Below, piece by piece: positions 8,701 to 13,082 of a stretch of 13,082 nt of DNA. This DNA is from an uncultured Burkholderiales bacterium (lineage in GTDB: Bacteria > Pseudomonadota > Gammaproteobacteria > Burkholderiales > Burkholderiaceae_E). Both the position numbers and the translations under genes were made by a program. Under the pieces are notes generated by a model that ran no database searches, had not been told where the DNA came from, and saw only the letters and a program-made list of their open reading frames with translations. How positions within the stretch are numbered: the first letter of the stretch is position 1; every line of letters starts with the position of its first letter. The stretch is from NCBI GenBank assembly GCA_903898725.1, contig CAIUGQ010000023.1:1-13082 (forward strand), in the 5' to 3' direction.

Positions 8701-9855
8701 GACCTGCGCATCGCCGGACGCGACCTGCACGAGGTGGTCGTCGGCGCCTCGCGGGTCGACGGCCGCTGGCGCGCCAACATGGCCTCGCGCGAGATCGAGG
8801 GCCACTTCGTGTGGCGCGACGCCCGGCCGGGCGAGCGCATCGGCACGCTGAGCGCGCGCTTCGCGAGGCTGGTGCTGCCCCGCTCGCGGGTGGGCGAGGT
8901 CGAGTCGGCGCTGTCGGCCTCGGCCGGCCAGCTCCCCGGGCTCGACATCGCGGCCGACGAGCTGGTGCTCGGCACGATGCCGATGGGTGCGCTCGCGCTC
9001 ACCGCGACCAACGGCGGCACGGCCGAGCAGCCGGTCTGGAACCTCGATCGCCTGTCGATCACGAACCCGTCGGCCCGGCTCCAGGCACGGGGGCAGTGGT
9101 CCTTCATCGGATCGCCGCGCGCGCGCCCCGGCGGCCCGACGGCCTCGATCGGCGCCGCGCCGGCCGGCTCGCAGCCGGTGGCGACCGACGGCCGCCGGAC
9201 CGCCCTCGACTTCGAGCTCGAGGTGCTCGACGCCGGGCGCCTGCTCGCCGGCCTCGGCCTGAAGGACACCGTGCACGGTGGCGCCGGTACGCTCGGCGGC
9301 TCGGTGCACTGGCAGGGCTCGCCGGTCGCGATCGATTTCGGGTCGCTCGACGGTGCGGTGGAGCTCGCGATCGGCAAGGGCGAGTTCCTGAAGGTCGATC
9401 CCGGTGCCGCCAAGCTGATCGGCGTGCTCAACATGCAGTCGCTGCCCAAGCGCCTGTCGGGCGATTTTCGCGACCTGTTCGGCGAGGGCTTCGCCTTCGA
9501 CACCATCGACGGGCGGGTGCGCATCGACAACGGCGTGGCCTACAGCGAGGAGTTCCGCATCCGCGGCCTGCAGGCGCAGGTCACGATCCGGGGCCAGGCG
9601 GACCTGCAGCGCGAGACCCAGCGGCTCAACGTCGAGGTGGTGCCCGAGCTGAACGCGGGCATCGCGTCGATCGCCTTCGGGGCGATGGTCAATCCGCTGA
9701 TCGGGCTCGGCTCGTTCGCCGCGCAGTACGTGCTGCGCAAGCCGCTGCAGCAGGCGCTCGCCTACGACGTCGACGTGACCGGCCCGTGGACGGATCCGAC
9801 GGTGAGCGAACGCAACCGTCGCCAGCTGCCCGGCTTCTCCTCGCCCTCGCCCTGA
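5779..9855 (+). CDS. yhdP: YhdP family AsmA-like envelope protein
   Basis: A 1358-residue protein (E. coli YhdP 1266). Residues about 11-34 form a single N-terminal membrane anchor; the rest should lie in the periplasm as a long beta-rich AsmA/DUF3971-type structure. E. coli YhdP, TamB and YdbH are redundant bridge-like proteins needed to move phospholipids from the inner to the outer membrane. The strongest family mark is the C-terminal AsmA-like domain, where residues 1199-1245 carry the characteristic Gly-Glu-Phe-Leu-Lys-Val-Asp-Pro-Gly and Leu-Pro-Lys-Arg-Leu-Ser-Gly-Asp-Phe-Arg-Asp-Leu-Phe stretches, ending with Trp-Thr-Asp-Pro-Thr-Val. Start: ATG at 5779 places the membrane anchor right at the N-terminus; an in-frame ATG at 5701 would add 26 unlikely hydrophilic residues and sits on the putative promoter. 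No good ribosome-binding site is visible. A Pro/Ala/Gly-rich linker lies at about residues 1113-1137. Confidence 0.9.
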   Translation: MTVHPTPLSSRLAGVLLALLGLLLCAVLGAYLTLRHVLWPRIDDWRPELVAQIERQLGRPVAIDALRPSWEGLHPALQLDGLRIDGPDGESRLAVASAFARVSWRSLARGHLRFATLRLSAPQVVVERLAPGRFAIAGFALALDGPADGQALDWLLTQGEVDVDGAAVTFIDRSGALAPLRVDGVSLLLRGAGRRHQANLSIAHAGDAAGALSAVAEVYRPPFSRPSAWRTWTGEAHASGQGVELARIAELAGAFGAALPAAAASAEGRVDALAWLRFAQSNVVDATLKARAERAATQLEAGRLEFDAIGGELHVERQRDGGHVLRVARLSIADGQGFSLAADGDAELGLDRERVLRSAWIRLKAFDAASALGAIRRLPLAAELRERVVRVGVAGEVRDLTLRWTRPDAPMFEVRPADRSDDTQRARPAAPRFELSASFERFGLQLGETADGRRLPGFGNLSGTLRASDHDGSLTLAARRATLGLPGLFDDPTFPVERLDADVEWTREAEASGWRVSVPRLTLVTADARGTASGTWRSAPEGPGVVDATARVERLEARQVARYLPSRMAPQAREWVQRALIGGVAEDLRVELRGDLRQFPFHEPADGMFRVKTALRDVVLAYAPQWPHIEQIRGEAVIDGTGLSVLAPSAVTEGVRLADMQARLADWREPVVALDGRAVGAAQDMLRFVNASPLAANVSTFTRDLRIGGDARLALRLALPLRELAATKTAVSVDLPGNDVALDSTLPPFGGVTGRLEFTERGLTLPELRGTLLGGPIRVEGRPAGEGRMRIEATGSVDAAGLRQIVDNALTRRLEGRTDYRASVDVDRRASTLRIESDLVGLASALPAPFDKRAADAWPLRVVSRPLAPADPAARPPGDRLDVRVRDDIAFSFERERDPATERLLVRRAGFAVGGEPMLRDGSLSVLLQTRALDVDAWRAVIGDGELERLERQAKVGGVAGMSLVPDLVSVVADDLRIAGRDLHEVVVGASRVDGRWRANMASREIEGHFVWRDARPGERIGTLSARFARLVLPRSRVGEVESALSASAGQLPGLDIAADELVLGTMPMGALALTATNGGTAEQPVWNLDRLSITNPSARLQARGQWSFIGSPRARPGGPTASIGAAPAGSQPVATDGRRTALDFELEVLDAGRLLAGLGLKDTVHGGAGTLGGSVHWQGSPVAIDFGSLDGAVELAIGKGEFLKVDPGAAKLIGVLNMQSLPKRLSGDFRDLFGEGFAFDTIDGRVRIDNGVAYSEEFRIRGLQAQVTIRGQADLQRETQRLNVEVVPELNAGIASIAFGAMVNPLIGLGSFAAQYVLRKPLQQALAYDVDVTGPWTDPTVSERNRRQLPGFSSPSP

Positions 9856-9896
9856 ACCCTTTGCACCGAACCCCTCTCCCTGAACCCCTTTCTCCA
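9850..9896 (+). repeat. G-poor, C-rich spacer with repeated CCCTGAACCC
   Basis: CCCTGAACCC occurs at 9850-9859 (containing the yhdP stop) and again at 9878-9887, with a related CCGAACCCC at 9866-9874 between. The whole stretch has only about four G in 47 bases although the surrounding sequence is rich in both G and C. A C-rich, G-poor, unstructured RNA is what Rho loads onto, so this could be a Rho-utilisation site or simply a duplicated spacer. The following AGGA at 9898-9901 is the ribosome-binding site of the next gene. Confidence 0.35.
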
Positions 9897-9908
9897 CAGG
9901 ATCCGGAC

Positions 9909-10745
<837 letters not shown>

Positions 10746-10747
10746 GC

Positions 10748-10769
10748 GGCCGGCCCGCGCGGGCCGGCC
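10748..10769 (+). terminator. Perfect 22-nt palindrome after the Nit gene
   Basis: GGCCGGCCC, a GCGC centre and GGGCCGGCC form a perfect 22-nt palindrome starting three bases after the Nit stop codon. As RNA it is an all-GC 9-bp hairpin with a 4-nt loop. Only scattered T residues follow (GCGTTAGACT), so it is not a textbook intrinsic terminator. It may terminate or attenuate transcription into tldD, protect the 3' end of the upstream mRNA, or, as DNA, bind a dimeric protein. Confidence 0.5.
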
Positions 10770-10780
10770 CGGCGCTGCGT

Positions 10781-10786
10781 TAGACT
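10781..10786 (+). promoter_or_regulatory. Putative -10 box of a leaderless tldD promoter
   Basis: TAGACT matches four of six bases of the -10 consensus, including the key T, A and final T. It ends six bases before the tldD ATG, so transcription would start at or within a base of the initiation codon. No Shine-Dalgarno sequence lies between the box and the ATG. The -35 position falls inside the palindrome and has no recognisable match. Confidence 0.35.
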
Positions 10787-10792
10787 GCCACG

Positions 10793-12256
10793 ATGAATAC
10801 CGTCGCCGACCCCTCCCTCTCGCGCCTCGCCCAAGCCCGCAGCCTGCTGCTCGAGCCGTACGAGCTCGACGAGTCCAGGCTCTCGGAGGCGATCGGCGAG
10901 GTCTTCCGCCACCGCGTCGACTACGCTGACCTCTACTTCCAGTACACCCGCAGCGAGGGCTGGAGCCTGGACGAAGGCATCGTCAAGGCGGGCAGCTTCT
11001 CGATCGACCAGGGCGTCGGCGTGCGGGCCGTCTCCGGCGAGAAGACCGCGTTCGCCTACTCCGACGAGATCGGCTTCGATGCACTGATCTCGGCGGCGCG
11101 CGCCACCCGCACCATCGCCCGCAGCGGCGCCGGCCGCGTCAAGGTCGCGTCGTCGATGAAGGCGTCGGCCGGCCGCGTGCTCTACGGCACCGCCGACCCG
11201 ATCGCCTCGCTCGATGCCACCGCCAAGGTCGAGCTGCTGCACAAGGTCGAGCAGCTCGCCCGCCGCAAGGACCCCCGCATCGTCCAGGTCATGGCCGGGC
11301 TCGCCGCCGAATGGGACGTCGTGCTGGTCGCGCGCTCCGACGGCGTGGTCGCCGCCGACGTCCGCCCGCTGGTGCGCCTGTCGGTCACCGTGATCGCCGA
11401 GCATGCGGGCCGCCGCGAGCAGGGCACCGGCGGCGGCGGCGGACGGGTCGATTTCGCCTACTTCACCGACGCGATCATCGAGCGCTACGTCGACGATGCG
11501 GTGCATGCCGCGCTGGTCAACCTCGAGGCGCGGCCGGCGCCTGCCGGCGTCATGAGCGTCGTGCTCGGCCCGGGCTGGCCCGGCGTGCTGCTGCACGAGG
11601 CGATCGGCCACGGCCTCGAGGGCGACTTCAACCGCAAGGGCTCGTCGGCCTTCGCCGGGCGGCTCGGCGAGCGGGTCGCCGCCAAGGGCGTCACCGTCGT
11701 CGACGACGGCACGATCCCCGACCGTCGCGGCTCGCTCAACGTCGACGACGAGGGCAACCCGACCCAGCGCAACGTGCTGATCGAGGACGGCATCCTCAAG
11801 AACTACATCCAGGACTCGCAGAACGCGCGCCTGATGAAGGTGCCGGTCACCGGCAACGGCCGCCGCGAGTCGTTCGCGCACCTGCCGATGCCGCGCATGA
11901 CCAACACCTTCATGATGGGCGGCGACCGCGACCCGAAGGAGATCGTCGCCTCGCTCGAGCGCGGGCTGTACGCGGTCAACTTCGGTGGCGGGCAGGTCGA
12001 CATCACGAACGGCAAGTTCGTGTTCTCGGCGAGCGAGGCCTACTGGGTCGAGAATGGCAAGATCCAGTATCCCGTCAAGGGCGCGACGATCATCGGCAAC
12101 GGTCCGGACGCGCTGACCCGCGTGACCATGATCGGCAACGACATGCGGCTCGACACCGGCGTGGGCGTCTGCGGCAAGGACGGGCAGTCGGTGCCGGTCG
12201 GCGTGGGCCAGCCCACGCTGAGGGTCGAAGGCCTGACGGTCGGCGGCACGGCCTGA
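10793..12256 (+). CDS. tldD: TldD metalloprotease subunit
   Basis: TldD is the zinc-binding subunit of the TldD/TldE (PmbA) protease, which degrades unfolded peptides and in E. coli matures microcin B17 and degrades the CcdA antitoxin. The 487-residue product (E. coli 481) shows the HExxxH metal motif His-Glu-Ala-Ile-Gly-His at residues 268-273 inside Leu-Leu-His-Glu-Ala-Ile-Gly-His-Gly-Leu-Glu-Gly-Asp. Also visible are the conserved Ala-His-Leu-Pro-Met-Pro-Arg-Met-Thr-Asn, Asn-Phe-Gly-Gly-Gly-Gln-Val-Asp-Ile-Thr and the C-terminal Cys460 in Gly-Val-Cys-Gly-Lys-Asp-Gly-Gln-Ser, whose counterpart helps ligate zinc. The N-terminus (Asp-Tyr-Ala-Asp-Leu-Tyr-Phe-Gln) aligns with E. coli TldD. The start at 10793 has no Shine-Dalgarno sequence but a -10-like box right before it. 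The partner gene tldE/pmbA is not in the window; in many genomes it is unlinked. Confidence 0.96.
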   Translation: MNTVADPSLSRLAQARSLLLEPYELDESRLSEAIGEVFRHRVDYADLYFQYTRSEGWSLDEGIVKAGSFSIDQGVGVRAVSGEKTAFAYSDEIGFDALISAARATRTIARSGAGRVKVASSMKASAGRVLYGTADPIASLDATAKVELLHKVEQLARRKDPRIVQVMAGLAAEWDVVLVARSDGVVAADVRPLVRLSVTVIAEHAGRREQGTGGGGGRVDFAYFTDAIIERYVDDAVHAALVNLEARPAPAGVMSVVLGPGWPGVLLHEAIGHGLEGDFNRKGSSAFAGRLGERVAAKGVTVVDDGTIPDRRGSLNVDDEGNPTQRNVLIEDGILKNYIQDSQNARLMKVPVTGNGRRESFAHLPMPRMTNTFMMGGDRDPKEIVASLERGLYAVNFGGGQVDITNGKFVFSASEAYWVENGKIQYPVKGATIIGNGPDALTRVTMIGNDMRLDTGVGVCGKDGQSVPVGVGQPTLRVEGLTVGGTA

Positions 12257-12264
12257 GGCCGCAG

Positions 12265-12283
12265 CGCGGGCTGCCGGCCCGCG
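12265..12283 (+). terminator. Short GC hairpin between tldD and the IYD-like gene
   Basis: CGCGGGC at 12265-12271 pairs with GCCCGCG at 12277-12283 (7-bp stem, loop TGCCG) nine bases after the tldD stop. It abuts the purine-rich ribosome-binding site GGGGAGGGGAGG (12283-12294) of the next gene. There is no T-run, so it is more likely a 3'-end stabiliser or a modulator of downstream initiation than a terminator. Confidence 0.35.
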
Positions 12284-12296
12284 GGGAGGGGAGGAC

Positions 12297-12998
12297 ATGA
12301 CGACCGCATCGGACCCGACCGACCTGATCGGCCGCGCACCGGTCTTCGAGCCGCTCGCCGGGCACGTCGAGCGCACGCCCGACGCGCTGTGCGAACGCGC
12401 CCGGGCGTTCGCCGACGAACTGGCCCGCCGCCGCACGGTCCGCGAGTTCAGTGACCGGCCGGTCCCGCGCGAGGTCATCGAGCACTGCCTGCGCGCGGCG
12501 GGCGGTGCCCCCTCGGGCGCGAACCTGCAGCCCTGGTACTTCGTCGTGGTCACCGATCCCACGATCAAGCGGACGATCCGCGTCGAGGCCGAGCGCGAAG
12601 AGCGCGAGTTCTACGAGCGCCGTGCGCCGCGCGAGTGGCTCGAGGCGCTCGCGCCGCTCGGCACCGACGCCGACAAGCCCTTCCTCGAGACCGCGCCGGT
12701 GCTGATCGCCATCTTCGCGCGCAAGCACGGCGAGACGCCGTCGGGCACGCGGGTGAAGAACTACTACGTGACCGAGTCGGTGGGCATCGCCACCGGCTTC
12801 CTGATCGCCGCGCTCCATCACGCGGGGCTCGTCACCCTGACGCACACGCCGAGCCCGATGGGCTTCCTCAACGAGATCCTCGGCGTCGAGTCCGACGCGA
12901 AGCCGGCGATCCTGCTGGTCGTCGGCCATCCCGCGCCCGACTGCAAGGTGCCGGTGATCGTGAAGAAGCCGCTCGAGCGCATCGCAAGGTTCCTGTGA
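12297..12998 (+). CDS. Nitroreductase-fold flavoprotein, iodotyrosine deiodinase-like
   Basis: A 233-residue FMN enzyme. Flavin-binding marks are Arg45-Arg46-Thr47-Val48-Arg49 near the N-terminus, Ala-Pro-Ser-Gly-Ala-Asn-Leu-Gln-Pro-Trp (71-80), and Thr-His-Thr-Pro-Ser-Pro-Met (182-188); Thr184 appears to sit where IYD enzymes place the Thr that contacts flavin N5. In animal IYD, three residues clamp the halotyrosine zwitterion: a Glu, a Tyr four residues later, and a Lys 21 after the Tyr. Here Glu102, Tyr106 and Lys127 keep exactly that spacing. The C-terminal Val-Pro-Val-Ile-Val-Lys-Lys-Pro-Leu-Glu also matches. The likely reaction is reductive removal of iodide or bromide from tyrosine-like substrates; the natural bacterial substrate is unknown. 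It lacks the membrane anchor of the animal protein. The ATG at 12297 follows a strong GGGAGGGGAGG site. Generic nitroreductase or BluB are less likely alternatives. Confidence 0.85.
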   Translation: MTTASDPTDLIGRAPVFEPLAGHVERTPDALCERARAFADELARRRTVREFSDRPVPREVIEHCLRAAGGAPSGANLQPWYFVVVTDPTIKRTIRVEAEREEREFYERRAPREWLEALAPLGTDADKPFLETAPVLIAIFARKHGETPSGTRVKNYYVTESVGIATGFLIAALHHAGLVTLTHTPSPMGFLNEILGVESDAKPAILLVVGHPAPDCKVPVIVKKPLERIARFL

Positions 12999-13074
12999 AC
13001 GCACCCGCCGGCGCGTCGTCAGCGCCGGCCCGCTCGATTCGGCGACTCGCGTTCCCGGCTGCGTGGGTGCGTTC
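12997..13074. repeat. 10-bp inverted repeat bracketing the 3' end of the IYD-like gene
   Basis: GAACGCACCC at 12997-13006, overlapping the stop codon, is the exact reverse complement of GGGTGCGTTC at 13065-13074, with 58 bases between. The octamer GTTCCTGT also occurs as a direct repeat at 12989-12996 and 13071-13078. Together with the inner hairpin this could fold into one branched RNA structure. Whether it is functional or the scar of a small rearrangement cannot be told; the window ends eight bases later. Confidence 0.45.
13007..13029 (+). terminator. Hairpin downstream of the IYD-like gene
   Basis: GCCGGCGC at 13007-13014 and GCGCCGGC at 13022-13029 form a perfect 8-bp stem with a GTCGTCA loop, eight bases after the stop codon. 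It is well placed for a transcription terminator but is followed by CCGCTCGATTC rather than a T-run, so termination efficiency is uncertain. Confidence 0.45.
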
Positions 13075-13082
13075 CTGTATTC

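Noticed and set aside
12297..12998. BluB (the enzyme making the lower ligand of vitamin B12) as the identity of the last gene
   Set aside because: BluB shares the fold, but the Glu102/Tyr106/Lys127 spacing and the C-terminal Val-Pro-(x4)-Lys-Pro-Leu segment fit IYD better, and no cobalamin genes or B12-type leader are visible nearby.

Overview
The window is a dense, very G+C-rich (well over 65% by eye) bacterial chromosomal segment with nine genes and no gap longer than about 140 bp. Codon use looks uniformly GC3-rich. I see no transposase, phage gene, CRISPR array, tRNA or rRNA. The divergent glnE / yhdP pair, followed by a Nit-type amidohydrolase and tldD, is a gene order I associate from memory with Burkholderiales-type Betaproteobacteria. 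With the G+C content and the protein sequences, this suggests that group, but the taxon is an inference.

Layout. (1) Positions 1-1747, plus strand: a tightly coupled transporter operon made of the 3' end of azlC, azlD, and two half-size ChrA-type transporter genes, joined by 4-bp ATGA/GTGA overlaps. (2) 1836-2789, plus: a type-2 argC (arginine biosynthesis), convergent with (3) glnE on the minus strand (2862-5639), the two-domain enzyme that adenylylates and deadenylylates glutamine synthetase. A GC hairpin lies between them. (4) 5779-9855, plus: yhdP, a giant AsmA-like envelope protein implicated in phospholipid transport to the outer membrane, divergent from glnE across a 139-bp promoter region. 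(5) 9909-10745: a Nit/carbon-nitrogen hydrolase with an intact Glu-Lys-Cys triad. (6) 10793-12256: the metalloprotease subunit tldD. (7) 12297-12998: a nitroreductase-fold flavoprotein whose residues match the iodotyrosine deiodinase (IYD) branch, including the Glu-Tyr-Lys substrate-clamp pattern at the correct spacing.

How the genes fit together. argC and glnE both belong to nitrogen metabolism but are convergent and probably regulated separately. yhdP, nit, tldD and the IYD-like gene share one strand with 40-53 bp gaps. Hairpins sit in the last two gaps, and tldD has a -10-like box placed so that its mRNA could be leaderless, so this looks like a run of partly independent units rather than one simple operon.

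Most of the window is ordinary housekeeping content. The parts most worth a second look are the IYD-like dehalogenase candidate, the fused-looking azlCD-chrA-chrA operon, the possible leaderless tldD transcript behind a perfect 22-nt palindrome, and a nested inverted-repeat structure at the right edge. I found no convincing new multi-gene defence or mobile system.
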